Shown here: piece after piece, positions 18,671 through 28,148 of the stretch | How positions within the stretch are numbered: position 1 is the first letter of the stretch | How the letters are laid out: each line of letters starts with the position of its first letter | DNA from: an uncultured Roseburia sp. | Lineage (GTDB): Bacteria; Bacillota; Clostridia; Lachnospirales; Lachnospiraceae | Direction: 5' to 3' | Length of the DNA stretch: 53,603 bases | Assembly: GCA_947062675.1 (NCBI GenBank) | Contig: CAMSQM010000019.1 | Location: 1 to 53,603 of the forward strand | The notes under the pieces: model-generated | What the model saw: only the letters and a program-made list of their open reading frames with translations | The model's database searches: none | What the model was told of the DNA's origin: nothing | Translations under genes and position numbers: made by a program

Positions 18671-19355
18671 TTTTTTTCACAACTCCGCGACCGCCGGGGT
18701 CGTTCTCAGCTTTCTGGGTTATTTCGCCGGAACAGCCATAAAACAAAAATGGAAACTGCCCGTCCTGAACCCGCTATTAATCTCCATCGCCCTTGTGACC
18801 GGTTTCCTGCTACTTTTCCGGGTCGACTATAACGCTTACAGCAGCAGCGCCGGATATCTGAGCTATCTGCTGACCCCTGCCACCGTCAGTCTGGCAATCC
18901 CGCTCTATCAGCAGCTGGAGCTTCTGAAGAAACATGCCCGGGCCATCTTCGCCGGAATTCTGGCCGGCGTGATCACCAGCCTGCTTTCCATTCTTGCCCT
19001 GGCATATCTGTTCCATCTGTCACATGAAGAATATGTCACACTGCTCCCGAAGTCCATCACAACAGCAATCGGCATGGGCGTCTCAGAAGAGCTGGGCGGG
19101 TACTCTGTGATCACCACGGCGGTTATTATTATCACGGGAGTCTTCGGAAATATGACGGCGGATCTTCTGTGCCGCATCTTCCGGATCCGCCATCCCGTCG
19201 CAAAAGGCATCGCGATCGGCACCGCAGCTCACGCAATCGGCACTGCAAAGGCAATGGAACTGGGAAAAGTCGAGGGAGCGATGAGCAGCCTTGCCATCGT
19301 GATCACCGGTCTGTGCACCGTCGTCGGAGCGGCCGTTTTCGCAGGATTTTACTGA
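18663..19355 (+). CDS. LrgB/CidB family membrane protein
   Basis: 230 residues, about seven helices. The LrgB signatures LPKSITTAIGMGVSEELGG (around 135-155) and GTAAHAIGTAKAMELG (around 190-205) are clear. It works with the CidA-type protein encoded just upstream. I chose the ATG at 18663, which follows AAGGGAAAG and begins inside the preceding gene's last codons. Confidence 0.93.
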   Translation: MNDFFHNSATAGVVLSFLGYFAGTAIKQKWKLPVLNPLLISIALVTGFLLLFRVDYNAYSSSAGYLSYLLTPATVSLAIPLYQQLELLKKHARAIFAGILAGVITSLLSILALAYLFHLSHEEYVTLLPKSITTAIGMGVSEELGGYSVITTAVIIITGVFGNMTADLLCRIFRIRHPVAKGIAIGTAAHAIGTAKAMELGKVEGAMSSLAIVITGLCTVVGAAVFAGFY

Positions 19356-19390
19356 TGCCGAAAAATAAAAGCTGCTTTCTGTCAGATACT

Positions 19391-19429
19391 AAAAGAGCTG
19401 TCCGCATTATGCCGTGCGGCAGCTCTTTT
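19391..19429. terminator. bidirectional terminator between lrgB-type and SCP2 genes
   Basis: AAAAGAGCTGTCCGCA ... TGCGGCAGCTCTTTT forms a long hairpin with A-rich and T-rich flanks on both sides. It can stop the convergent plus and minus transcripts. Confidence 0.85.
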
Positions 19430-19441
19430 AAAGCATCTTTT

Positions 19442-20221
19442 TCAGTTCTTCTTTCCGTTCTTTTTCTTTTTTCTGGATGACCAGCCCGTACCATTCCGGC
19501 CCTTCCCCTTATCCGCAGACTCTCCGGAGCCGTTCTCCGGCGCCACGGCGTCTTCTGCATCTTTCGCACAATCTGCCTGTGTCTCACTCTCATCTTCCGC
19601 CTCTGTCACAGCAGCCTCTGCGCAATCCCCGCCGGCCGTCTCTTCTTCTGTCACAGCAGCCCCAGCGTTGTCCGCTGCTTCATCTGCCGCGTCCTTCACG
19701 TCCGCCGCCTCCGATCCGTCTTCTTTCGCCGCGTCCTTCACGTCCGCCGCCTCTGTTCCGTCTTCTTTCGCCGCGTCCTTCACGTCCGCCGCCTCCGATC
19801 CGTCTTCTTTCGCCGCGTCCTTCACGTCCGCCGCCTCTGTTCCGTCTTCTTTCGCCGCGTCCGCCGTCTGCCCTGCGCTCTCTTCCCCGGACGCATCTTC
19901 CGAAACCGAGAGCTCTTTCAGCAGAAGCGCCTTTTCGATACTTCCCTGAACTTTTAATTTTCCTGTCGTATAAGCCCAGACCGGATCCAGTTTGCCCATG
20001 GCGATTTTGATCAGCGTCTCGGCTGTCGTCGTAAACAGCACGTCTCGGTCAAAATATTCATAGGGCTCAATGTTCACCTTTCCGTCGCTGACTTCCAGGT
20101 AAAAGGCTCCCTCCGCCTCCCCGGTAATATTAAACTGATAAGCGACATGTCCGTCGATGCCGCTGGCATCCGCACGTCCGTAAGTCTGTCTCGCCTGCTC
20201 CACTAATTCTTCGTAAGTCAT
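19442..20221 (-). CDS. SCP2 sterol-binding-domain protein with acidic Ala-rich repeat tail
   Basis: 259 residues. Residues 1-105 form an SCP2-type lipid-binding domain (HVAYQFNITGEAEG..., GKLDPVWAYTTGKLKVQG). A low-complexity tail follows (about 110-240), rich in Ala, Glu and Asp, with four copies of the 14-residue unit DAAKEDG(T/S)EAADVK, then a basic end (RKKKKNGKKN). SCP2 domains bind lipids or acyl-CoA; the role of the repeat tail is unknown. The start overlaps the stop of the MocR regulator gene by four bases, so the two are coupled. Confidence 0.85.
   Translation of the reverse strand: MTYEELVEQARQTYGRADASGIDGHVAYQFNITGEAEGAFYLEVSDGKVNIEPYEYFDRDVLFTTTAETLIKIAMGKLDPVWAYTTGKLKVQGSIEKALLLKELSVSEDASGEESAGQTADAAKEDGTEAADVKDAAKEDGSEAADVKDAAKEDGTEAADVKDAAKEDGSEAADVKDAADEAADNAGAAVTEEETAGGDCAEAAVTEAEDESETQADCAKDAEDAVAPENGSGESADKGKGRNGTGWSSRKKKKNGKKN
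19686..19853 (-). repeat. four 42-bp tandem repeats inside the SCP2 protein gene
   Basis: Units begin at 19686, 19728, 19770 and 19812, with a partial fifth at 19854. They differ at a Thr/Ser codon that alternates between units, so the array also has an 84-bp higher period, the mark of a recent duplication of a pair. In-frame expansion or contraction would change only the tail length. Confidence 0.95.
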
Positions 20222-21687
20222 TTCTGTTCCTCCTCAACTATGTAATCCAGAATCGCCAGCCCCCGCTTCATCTCTGTCTCGTTCAGTCCTCCGTAGCCCA
20301 GAAGCAGTTGCGGCGCACACCCTCCGGTTTTCTCACAGCACCCCCTGGAAAGATCGTACTGTGAAAGCCCGGAAATGATTATCCCCTCTGCCCTCGCTCT
20401 CCGGCAAAGCTCCCTCTCGTCCATTTCCGTCCGCACCTCCACCAGAAGATGAAGACCGGCATGGTCGCCGCTGATTTTTCCCACCCAGCTTCTTTTTTTC
20501 AGCTCTCCAAGCAGAAAGTCATGCTTAACACGGTAGATTCCCCGCATCCTGTTGAGATGGCGCTCAAAATGACCCTCCCGCAAAAAGATATGCAGAATTT
20601 TCTGCTGCATCACCGGCACCGTCACTGAGTAAAAACCGCATTTCCTGTGATAGCGCTCCAGCAGCACCGGCGGCAGAACCATATAGCTGACGCGCAGGGA
20701 AGGTGCAATACTCTTGGAAAAAGTGCCAAGGTAAATTACTTTCCCGTGACGGTCCGCACTCTGGAGCGACGGCACCGGCTTTCCCCTGTAACGGAACTCG
20801 CTGTCGTGATCGTCCTCAATCAGAAAACGCTCCTCCTTTTCCGCCGCCCACGAAAGAAGCCTCAGCCGCTCCCGGAAAGGCATCACCGTGCCGAGCGGAA
20901 ACTGATGAGACGGCATCACATAAATCAGACCTGCTTCCTCACCGCCGGACGCCGCTGCGGAAACGGTTCCCCTTTCAGCCGGAGCAGAGACTGTGGGAAA
21001 TTCCGCGGATAACGCCTCCCCGGCAGAAAACAGTTCCACATGCCAGCCGGCGCCGCAAAATGTACGATATGCCTGCGTATATCCCGGATTCTCCATCAGG
21101 ATTGTCCGTCCACGGCCCAGAAGCTGAACCATAAGCATCTCCAGATATTCATTTCCTGCTCCCAGAACAATCTGGGACGCACTGCAGACGACCCCTCTTG
21201 CCTGATGCAGATATCCGGCGATCGCGTCGCGCAGACCGTATTCCCCCTGCCCGTCGCCCGCGTCAAGAAGCTCTTCCCTCTCATCCGCCAGAATGTTTGC
21301 TGTAATCTTTCTCCAGATTGCAAACGGAAAATGCTCCGTGTCCACCGCATAGGGAGAAAAATCTGTTCCCGCTCTCCCCTTCTCCCGCTCCGGCTCTTCC
21401 GGTGACCGCTGCATTTGTCCCCCGGTCTGGTACAGCCCTGATATATCACATACAAAAAAACCCCTGCAGGGCTCCGCTCTGATATACCCCTCTGCCAGGA
21501 GCTGATCATAGGCCATTTCCACGGTGCTTCTGCTCACCGCCAGATTTCCCGCGAGAAGCCGCGTGGACGGAAGCTTTTCCCCCCGCGGGATTCTTCCTTC
21601 CACGATTTCTATTCTGATATGGTGATAGATCTTCTCATAGAGAGGTATCTTCCCCTCCCCCTCCAGATCAACCATGATTTCCGTCAT
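20218..21687 (-). CDS. MocR/PdxR-type GntR regulator with aminotransferase domain
   Basis: 489 residues. N-terminal GntR winged helix (about 10-80: PLYEKIYHHIRIEIVEGRI, LPSTRLLAGNLAVSRSTVE), then a fold-type I aminotransferase domain. The PLP-binding lysine is in GTFSKSIAPSLR, with DDHDSEFRY before it. MocR proteins sense PLP or amino compounds and regulate vitamin B6, GABA or other nitrogen genes. Here it is flanked by ATGA overlaps with a DUF2225 gene upstream and an SCP2 gene downstream, rather than B6 genes, so the target is unclear. Confidence 0.92.
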   Translation of the reverse strand: MTEIMVDLEGEGKIPLYEKIYHHIRIEIVEGRIPRGEKLPSTRLLAGNLAVSRSTVEMAYDQLLAEGYIRAEPCRGFFVCDISGLYQTGGQMQRSPEEPEREKGRAGTDFSPYAVDTEHFPFAIWRKITANILADEREELLDAGDGQGEYGLRDAIAGYLHQARGVVCSASQIVLGAGNEYLEMLMVQLLGRGRTILMENPGYTQAYRTFCGAGWHVELFSAGEALSAEFPTVSAPAERGTVSAAASGGEEAGLIYVMPSHQFPLGTVMPFRERLRLLSWAAEKEERFLIEDDHDSEFRYRGKPVPSLQSADRHGKVIYLGTFSKSIAPSLRVSYMVLPPVLLERYHRKCGFYSVTVPVMQQKILHIFLREGHFERHLNRMRGIYRVKHDFLLGELKKRSWVGKISGDHAGLHLLVEVRTEMDERELCRRARAEGIIISGLSQYDLSRGCCEKTGGCAPQLLLGYGGLNETEMKRGLAILDYIVEEEQK

Positions 21688-22553
21688 GCCTGCTTATTGT
21701 TTTTCATCTCAGCCATAACGATACTCTTGAGCTCAAGCGCCTTATCCTTCATCTTACTGCTCGCCATGGAAGAATTCAGGATGTTTGCAATACAGCGGGA
21801 CGCCATGTCAAACTTTTTAAAATGATAAGACATCACCGTCAGCAGATATTCGAACGTACACTGATCCATCCCGCAGATCGGAAACGGCTCCGTGGACATC
21901 GCTTTCACAAACCCCTCATACGCCTGCCCGTAGAACTCCTCCTCCTGCTCTTTACACTCTTTTTTCGCCGCTTCCGTTTCCGGTTTCCCCTCCTCCAGGG
22001 ATTCCGCCTTACCGCGACAGAGCCATGCAAGATTTAAGCAGATATATGCCTTTTCGCTGGTCTTCCCCTTTTTCACGATCGTGTTAAAGAGGGAAAGCTT
22101 ATACCGGTCGATCGCCATATCATAGGAAATAAGCGGCGGCTCCGGCTCTCCGGACGGTTTAAAGTTCGCAGATACCTGCTCGCGGATCAGCTTCTGCTGT
22201 CCCCCTGAGAGATGATCAAAATAACTGCTCATCGCCGTATAACCACAGTTCGGGCAGGAAACAACCTTATATTTTAACGTATCAATTCCCTCATGATGCG
22301 GCCTCAAATCCATGTCCGGCTCCATACGCCGTACCCGGCTCTTGACCGCCTTCGTCTTAAAGACCTTGTCGCACACAATGCAGCGGACCGTCTTATCCAG
22401 CAGAAAAGTCTCCTCAGGCGGGATCTCCACCTTTTTGGCCACTTTTACTTCAGCCTCCGCTTTCGCGGCCGCCTCCTTTTTATCTTCCTCATAGATATTC
22501 TTATTATTGTCCAGCTTTAAACCGAACTTTTCCAGACCTGAAAATAAATTCAT
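21684..22553 (-). CDS. DUF2225 family protein
   Basis: 289 residues. A Lys/Glu/Ala-rich N-terminus is followed by two zinc-type pairs (CIVC near 58 and CPNC near 100) and a helical, TPR-like C-terminal half. DUF2225 is widespread in Firmicutes, with no settled function. It lies between glnS and the MocR gene in the same direction and shares an ATGA overlap with the latter. The ribosome site is weak. Confidence 0.85.
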   Translation of the reverse strand: MNLFSGLEKFGLKLDNNKNIYEEDKKEAAAKAEAEVKVAKKVEIPPEETFLLDKTVRCIVCDKVFKTKAVKSRVRRMEPDMDLRPHHEGIDTLKYKVVSCPNCGYTAMSSYFDHLSGGQQKLIREQVSANFKPSGEPEPPLISYDMAIDRYKLSLFNTIVKKGKTSEKAYICLNLAWLCRGKAESLEEGKPETEAAKKECKEQEEEFYGQAYEGFVKAMSTEPFPICGMDQCTFEYLLTVMSYHFKKFDMASRCIANILNSSMASSKMKDKALELKSIVMAEMKNNKQA

Positions 22554-22627
22554 AAATCAACCATGCCTTTCTTCCACCCCTGTCACTCCTGCTCCCGGTT
22601 TCTTCTTTCCGCTGTTCTCCAGTGCGG

Positions 22628-24319
22628 TCATACGGCCGGACCGGCAGACGGCTGCCCGGCCGGCAGCTTAAATGAGCTCTTAAGAGACACAATCCGGTTA
22701 AAGACCAGATGTTCCGGTGTTGTGTCTTTCACATCGACACAGAAAAATCCCTGACGCACAAACTGAAAACTGTCATAAGCCTGCGCATTCTTAAGGTTCT
22801 CCTCCACCATACTGTTCTTTAAAACCGTGAGCGAATCCGGATTCAGATTCAGGCTTCCATCCTCGTTGTAAACCCCTTTTTCCTCATCCACAATGTTCTC
22901 ATACAGACGCACCTCGGCTCTGACCGCATGCGCAGCGCTGACCCAGTGAATCGTCCCCTTTACCTTCCTTCCGTCCGGACTGTTTCCGCCGCGTGAAGCC
23001 GGATCATAGGTGCAGTGGATCTCCGTCACCCTTCCGCTTTCATCCTTCGTGAAACTATGGCATGTCACAAAATAAGCGTTCATCAGGCGCACCTCATTGC
23101 CCGGATACATGCGGAAATACTTTTTCGGCGGCTCCTCCATAAAGTCCTCGCGGTCAATATAAAGCTCTCCCGAAAACGGAACCGCCCGGCTCCCCAGCGC
23201 ATCGTTTTCCAGATTATTCGCGACAGTCAGATACTCCGTCTGACCTTCCGGGTAATTGTCAATAATGACTTTTACCGGATCGAGAACCGCCATCATCCTC
23301 GGCTTCTTCATCTTCAGATCCTCACGGATGCAGTATTCGAGCATTGCATAATCTACCGAACTGTTCGCCTTTGCAACGCCGCACAGCTCCACAAACATCC
23401 GGATGGAATCCGGTGTAAATCCCCTTCTGCGCAGCGCGGCGATCGAGACAAGACGCGGATCATCCCAGCCATCCACAATGCCCTCCTCCACCAGCTGCCT
23501 GATATAGCGTTTGCCGGTGACAACATTGGTCAGATAAAGCTTGGCAAACTCAATCTGCTTTGGCGGGACCTCATATTCCAGCTCGCGCACCACCCAGTCG
23601 TAAAGCGGCCTGTGATCCTCAAATTCCAGGGTACACACCGAATGCGTGATACCCTCGATCGCATCCTCGATCGGATGTGCAAAATCATACATCGGATAAA
23701 TACACCACGTATCTCCCGTCCGGTGATGATTTATATGCGCCACGCGGTAAATAACGGGATCCCGCATGTTGATATTGGAAGAAGCCATGTCAATCCGGGC
23801 GCGCAGCACCTTTTCCCCATCGCCATATACGCCATTTTTCATATCCTCAAAGAGCGCAAGATTTTCCTCGACGCCGCGCTCCCGGAACGGATCCTCCCTG
23901 CCCGGAACGGTGAGAGTCCCCCGGTATTCCCGGATCTCCTCCGCGGTCAGATCCGAGACATATGCTTTTCCCTTCCGGATCAGCTTCACTGCAGCCTCGT
24001 ACATCTGCCCGAAATAGTCGGACGCAAAGAACAGGCGGTCCTCCCAGTCTGCCCCAAGCCACCGGATATCCTCCTCGATCGCCTCCACAAACTCGCTGCG
24101 CTCCTTCGTCGGATTCGTATCGTCAAAACGCAGGTTGAACTTCCCGTGATATTTCTGTGCCAGTCCGTAGTTCAGCAGGATGGACTTGGCATGGCCGATG
24201 TGCAGATAACCGTTCGGCTCCGGTGGAAACCGCGTGCACACCGTCCGGCACCGCCCTTCCCCGATATCCTTCTCGATGATCTGCTCAATAAAATTCTTTG
24301 AGACATTTTCATTATCCAT
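22628..24319 (-). CDS. glnS: glutaminyl-tRNA synthetase with divergent second signature
   Basis: 563 residues. HIGH is exact at residues 40-43 ([10 protein letters not shown]). The GlnRS/GluRS landmark GWDDPRL is present, followed by [10 protein letters not shown] and the C-terminal anticodon-binding beta-barrels. Where E. coli-like enzymes have a (V/L)MSKR motif, this protein reads [13 protein letters not shown], so the KMSKS-like loop is altered. The start at 24319 is supported because the promoter's -10 box is at 24370, leaving no room for the longer frame. It charges tRNA-Gln. Confidence 0.94.
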   Translation of the reverse strand: MDNENVSKNFIEQIIEKDIGEGRCRTVCTRFPPEPNGYLHIGHAKSILLNYGLAQKYHGKFNLRFDDTNPTKERSEFVEAIEEDIRWLGADWEDRLFFASDYFGQMYEAAVKLIRKGKAYVSDLTAEEIREYRGTLTVPGREDPFRERGVEENLALFEDMKNGVYGDGEKVLRARIDMASSNINMRDPVIYRVAHINHHRTGDTWCIYPMYDFAHPIEDAIEGITHSVCTLEFEDHRPLYDWVVRELEYEVPPKQIEFAKLYLTNVVTGKRYIRQLVEEGIVDGWDDPRLVSIAALRRRGFTPDSIRMFVELCGVAKANSSVDYAMLEYCIREDLKMKKPRMMAVLDPVKVIIDNYPEGQTEYLTVANNLENDALGSRAVPFSGELYIDREDFMEEPPKKYFRMYPGNEVRLMNAYFVTCHSFTKDESGRVTEIHCTYDPASRGGNSPDGRKVKGTIHWVSAAHAVRAEVRLYENIVDEEKGVYNEDGSLNLNPDSLTVLKNSMVEENLKNAQAYDSFQFVRQGFFCVDVKDTTPEHLVFNRIVSLKSSFKLPAGQPSAGPAV

Positions 24320-24369
24320 ACTGTCCGCATCCTCCTCATTCCAACGCCAAAACGGGCGACTCACGTTCT

Positions 24370-24398
24370 ATCATACATGATGCACACTAAAGGTGCAA
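24370..24398 (-). promoter_or_regulatory. sigma-A promoter for glnS
   Basis: Minus strand: TTGCAC (24393-24398), 17-bp spacer, TATGAT (24370-24375). Transcription would start near 24363. Confidence 0.7.
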
Positions 24399-24464
24399 GT
24401 ATAATATAACATGAATTGCCCTTCCCGGCTAACGATTTCTGAAATAAACTGCCTTCCTGATCTG

Positions 24465-25256
24465 TCAAAGGGAGTAATCAAAAGAACCTCCGACCGCTTT
24501 CTCCGCGTCTGTCCGGACAAAATCCTGCCGGCCGCCAATCACGTGATCTATTTTCTGAAAAAGCTCATCCCATGTCGGCGCTGTGACCGTGACCGTGTCA
24601 CGCGCATCTGCAGCCGTCACCTCATCGTCATCCCGGAACACGATCTTATCCGATGGATTTCTCCACTTCTCCGCCCGCTCCGCGGCTGCCTCCTTTGCCG
24701 CGTCTTTCCTGTCCTCCGCGTTCTTCTCCTTTTTATCAGCAATGCGCTCGCGCTGCTTCGCCAGCGACCGGTCGATCACGGCAAACAGGGAAGCCGTCCC
24801 ATTATCATCAAATGTCATACCGAAAGACCTGACATGTTTTGCCCTCGACCCGAGCCTCTGCTTCATCTGATTCATTTTGGAGGTGGCGCCGCTTAAGATG
24901 GACTCGTACTTTTTACGGTAAGACTCATCCTCCGCCATCTTCTCGATCTTGTCAGCGTCGATCAGTACCAGGAGCTCCTTCGAGCTCTTGTACATCCCCT
25001 TATTCCGTTCCGCCTCTTCCTTCTTATCCGCGGATACAATGACAAAATCCATATTGCCATATTTTGCTTTCAGCTTCTCGTAATACTTCGCAGCCTTCTC
25101 TGAAAGCTGTACATCCCCGATGGTTCTGCCGCCCGGTCTGACTTTTTTCTCTGTCTTTCCGGATTTGTCTGTGTTTTCATTCTTTTTGGTCTGCTCTGTG
25201 CGGTACTGGTAATCCGCCATATAAGAGCCGACGGCACTGTTGCTCATCTGTCCCAT
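24465..25256 (-). CDS. DUF6033-like hypothetical protein
   Basis: 263 residues, soluble and highly charged. A disordered Lys/Thr-rich N-terminus is followed by the core SEKAAKYYEKLKAKYGNMDFVIVS (about 52-75, quoted in part), a region rich in Lys, Arg and Met, and a coiled-coil stretch at about 165-205. It resembles a family common in Lachnospiraceae that is often written DUF6033; its function is not known. The start has GGGAGGAAGAAT. It stands alone, between glnS and the membrane protein gene. Confidence 0.75.
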   Translation of the reverse strand: MGQMSNSAVGSYMADYQYRTEQTKKNENTDKSGKTEKKVRPGGRTIGDVQLSEKAAKYYEKLKAKYGNMDFVIVSADKKEEAERNKGMYKSSKELLVLIDADKIEKMAEDESYRKKYESILSGATSKMNQMKQRLGSRAKHVRSFGMTFDDNGTASLFAVIDRSLAKQRERIADKKEKNAEDRKDAAKEAAAERAEKWRNPSDKIVFRDDDEVTAADARDTVTVTAPTWDELFQKIDHVIGGRQDFVRTDAEKAVGGSFDYSL

Positions 25257-25577
25257 ATTCTTCCTCCCTGAAATGACCGGGTGTCCCTGTCAGTGTCTGA
25301 TAACTCCGTTTATCTGAAAAGAATATCGGCAGAATTTCCCAAAAAGTAAAGATTATAATTTATATGATCCGCAAAAAACATCCCTGTTAACAATTCCGCT
25401 CACATCCGGAGGCCGGCATCCGGGTCATGCGTACCCATGCAATATCTGTCAGAAACCGGTTTCCTGCCTGATTATTCATTCATTTAAAAAGATCGGCGAC
25501 CGGTCATCGTTTCCCTCCCGTCATTCCGGAATATTTCACCTGCTGACCGCATATACTTTATGGTGCGAGGTAATGTT
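25257..25577. other. 320-bp intergenic region, no element recognised
   Basis: It separates a minus-strand gene from a plus-strand gene and so should hold two promoters. AT-rich boxes are present near 25350 but none has a convincing -35/-10 pair. No reading frame, RNA or repeat that I can support. Confidence 0.4.
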
Positions 25578-26108
25578 ATGAACAAGTTAAAATGCTGCGT
25601 CATCATCGGTATCCTTTTTGTCCTGGCCACAGGAGTACCTGCCCACTTTCTCTATGAATGGACCGGAAAAAACAAAATAGCCGGATTTTTTACACCTGTC
25701 AACGAATCAGTATGGGAACATATGAAACTGATTTTCTTCCCAATGCTGATTTATTCCCTTTCAGTAATTCCCGGACTGCGGAGTGATGTTCCCTGCATTA
25801 CTTCTTCTCTTTGTTCCGGAATTCTGGCGGGTACCTTCCTGATCCCGGCACTTTTCTACACCTATACCGCTCTTCTGGGGAAAGATGTCTTCATTCTGGA
25901 CATCGGCATCTTTGTTCTCAGTACAATCGCTGCATTTTATCTCTCTCTCAGACTTGCACGTTCCTGCCGGCTCAGACCTTATACTCTGATTCTGTGCGGA
26001 TGTGTCTGTATTGTCTTTGTGTGCTTTCTTTTATTTTCTTACAATCCGCCGGACAGTAACATCTTTGAGGACCCGTCCATTTCCTGCTTTTTATTCCTGA
26101 CGTACTGA
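25578..26108 (+). CDS. DUF6512-like membrane protein, C-terminus replaced at prophage junction
   Basis: 176 residues from the ATG at 25578 (GAGGTAA upstream). About five membrane helices. The N-terminal FLYEWTGKNKIAGFFTPVNES and WEHMKLIFFPML stretches match a family of small membrane proteins that, as I recall it, ends in a conserved ...DP..GEYGI-type tail. Here the sequence follows the family up to SYNPPDSNIFEDP and then ends in unrelated SISCFLFLTY. The last 70 bases overlap the convergent DUF262 gene. This is what is expected where an element has integrated into the 3' end of a host gene. Confidence 0.78.
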   Translation: MNKLKCCVIIGILFVLATGVPAHFLYEWTGKNKIAGFFTPVNESVWEHMKLIFFPMLIYSLSVIPGLRSDVPCITSSLCSGILAGTFLIPALFYTYTALLGKDVFILDIGIFVLSTIAAFYLSLRLARSCRLRPYTLILCGCVCIVFVCFLLFSYNPPDSNIFEDPSISCFLFLTY

Positions 26109-27487
26109 TCAAGATCACCTTTCATATGCAGATAGTTGTCTTTCTGATTTTGTATGTAGTCCGGGTTTCTCGCTTCATAATCAGCAAACCAGTCTGTCAT
26201 CGTCTCATCATCACAATCTGCTTCATTCTGAGACGCATAGACTGCAATTGCAGTCATTGACGGCCTGTTTTTCCTGTCGTTCAGCTTTGAACTTTCTTTT
26301 ATGCCGATTGTCCATGCCTCCAGATTGTCCGTATAATAGCCGATATCTTCTGCCGTGATTTTTCCGTCCACATTCTCCTTTAAAAATCCCAGGAACTCTG
26401 TCTCCCCTGAGTCCTCCTCATCAGCACTCAGAAATTCATACATCAGCTTTTCAAGAATACGCAGTTTTGACATAATCACTGTTTTATCCTTTGTACTTCC
26501 CTCTTTGTCCACTTCATTGAACCGCCTTCCTCCGACCGGCTTTTCCCGGAGTCCGTCGTCAAATGCCTTTAAAAAAGCTGAAAACCTTTTGTCATCGTAT
26601 CCGTCCCCCGAGAACTTATTATAAAGCGAAAGCCAGATAAACGAATCCTTTACAGTAAAAATCTTTTTCAGAAGCTCATCCGGCACCGTGTCTGCCAGCC
26701 TGCACAGATTATCTCCCAGCTTTCTGAATTCCTCTCTGTCAGAATTAATATTTAAATATCTGGCGACATCAGCGGGACTTTTTTTCCAGTGATCCAGATG
26801 AAACATACACATGACAGATTCCAGCACAACCCGTTCCACCGTCCCGTTTACTTTTTCATTCTCGGTAAAAATATCATGCTCTGTAAAAAAACCCGTGTCC
26901 AGAATCCGGCGCACATCTTTTGCAAAATGATCAATGTGAGTAAATGCCCTCTGTGCGGTATTCATGGACGTGTGATTATTGTACCGCTTGATCAGGGTTG
27001 AAATCCGTCTGGTATTGCATTCCTCATGTATGACCGTCTCAATCTGGTATTCGTTGAACTTTTTCTTCAGCTCATCGGGAAGATCCCCGTACGTTTTGTT
27101 TCTGATACTGAACTCCACGTCTTCCCACAGTATATTGCCATTTCCGTCCAGCATGATCGCACCATTGTCGTCTTTGCGCCTGGTTCTGTAGGGAATCACT
27201 GAATTTTCGATCGCAGATGTGATTTTCTGGTTGCCATACCGGTACCTCATTAAGGAGGATGTCCTCTGGAGACCATCAATAATCCACAGCTGGGAGCTCT
27301 CCTCCTCTCCTAAAATAATCGGGGGAATATAGTCCTCTGTAAGCACCGTAAAAATCAGTTCATTCATCTGTCCGTTTTTCCATGCGCCAGCCATCCTCTG
27401 CACATCCGCATTATCACAGATATCTTTATCCCTGATTTTGCGCAGATACATATCCATGGTATAAGTCTGCTTACGGGGTTTTGCCAT
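26039..27487 (-). CDS. DUF262 (ParB/GmrS-like) domain protein
   Basis: 482 residues from the ATG at 27487, which follows GGAGG at eight bases. The N-terminal half has the DUF262 layout: VQRMAGAW near 29-36, then a buried strand and IDGLQRTSS with D71-G72-L73-Q74-R75, corresponding to the DGQQR motif. In GmrS-, BrxU- and SspE-type proteins this domain binds or hydrolyses NTP and is joined to an HNH nuclease; I see no HNH (DUF1524) motif in the second half. It is the second gene of a two-gene operon with a sigma-like factor. Its last codons run through the presumed attachment site. Possible roles include superinfection exclusion, DNA surveillance or regulation; none is shown. Confidence 0.82.
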   Translation of the reverse strand: MAKPRKQTYTMDMYLRKIRDKDICDNADVQRMAGAWKNGQMNELIFTVLTEDYIPPIILGEEESSQLWIIDGLQRTSSLMRYRYGNQKITSAIENSVIPYRTRRKDDNGAIMLDGNGNILWEDVEFSIRNKTYGDLPDELKKKFNEYQIETVIHEECNTRRISTLIKRYNNHTSMNTAQRAFTHIDHFAKDVRRILDTGFFTEHDIFTENEKVNGTVERVVLESVMCMFHLDHWKKSPADVARYLNINSDREEFRKLGDNLCRLADTVPDELLKKIFTVKDSFIWLSLYNKFSGDGYDDKRFSAFLKAFDDGLREKPVGGRRFNEVDKEGSTKDKTVIMSKLRILEKLMYEFLSADEEDSGETEFLGFLKENVDGKITAEDIGYYTDNLEAWTIGIKESSKLNDRKNRPSMTAIAVYASQNEADCDDETMTDWFADYEARNPDYIQNQKDNYLHMKGDLDQYVRNKKQEMDGSSKMLLSGGL

Positions 27488-27506
27488 AACCATATCCTCC
27501 ATCGTC

Positions 27507-28115
27507 TTAAAATAAAATTGAAACATTTCTATATGAATGGATTGCGGCATTACAGTCCGCATACTGCTTTTCAGTAATCTGCAGTTCCTCCCTGATCTCA
27601 TTCGGAAGATATCCTGCCGTCAGAAGCCTTAGTACATTTTTCTGCATAGCGGAAAGTCTGTCGAGATATGACATCATCTTTTTACTGTACCCTTCTTCTC
27701 TCCTGTCAAAAAGTTCACTCTCAACCGTCGTTCCGTTCTGCAGAATATCCCCAAGCGTACTGTCTTCCTCATCTCCCAGAGGCGCATCGAGGGACTCATC
27801 AGGTATCATTCGGACTTTTTCCACTATCTTCCCGTCTTCCCCCTTCTCTTTCACCTTTATCTTCACACACCGCTTGTCCCTCATTCTTCCAGTAATTTCT
27901 GAACAGAACTTTTTGTACAGACATGAATACAAAAAACCGTCAAAGGACTCAGAAGGATCATAATGACGCATGGCGCTGAAAAAAACTTCATTCGCGAGCG
28001 AATAAAAATCGTCTCTGTCGTTATCCGGGAAATGCAGTTTTAATAAAATTTTATCAGACATATCATGCAGCTTCTTTGCATTATCTGCATAATATGCATT
28101 CAGTATCTGCTCCAT
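27507..28115 (-). CDS. phage sigma-70 family-like transcription factor
   Basis: 202 residues from the ATG at 28115 (AAAGGTGAG upstream; a GTG lies nine bases earlier). Residues about 30-80 resemble sigma region 2: DRDDFYSLANEVFFSAMRHYD, then SFDGFLYSCLYKKFCSEITGRMRDKR (each quoted in part). Residues about 155-200 look like region 4: LSAMQKNVLRLLTAGYLP followed by a helix-turn-helix-like stretch. There is no region 1.1 or 3, as in small alternative sigma factors. It is transcribed from a consensus host promoter toward the DUF262 gene, 19 bases downstream. It may redirect host RNA polymerase to phage promoters. Confidence 0.72.
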   Translation of the reverse strand: MEQILNAYYADNAKKLHDMSDKILLKLHFPDNDRDDFYSLANEVFFSAMRHYDPSESFDGFLYSCLYKKFCSEITGRMRDKRCVKIKVKEKGEDGKIVEKVRMIPDESLDAPLGDEEDSTLGDILQNGTTVESELFDRREEGYSKKMMSYLDRLSAMQKNVLRLLTAGYLPNEIREELQITEKQYADCNAAIHSYRNVSILF

Positions 28116-28148
28116 TTTTCTCACCTTTCTGTCTCTTTTGTTGTCTTT

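Noticed and set aside
19477..20010. Long Pro/Arg/Ser-rich plus-strand frame
   Set aside because: It is the mirror of the repetitive SCP2 gene. Its low complexity comes from the 42-bp repeats on the other strand.
23015..24301. 428-residue plus-strand frame
   Set aside because: Fully antisense to glnS, rich in His and Arg, with no ribosome site. A codon-bias shadow.
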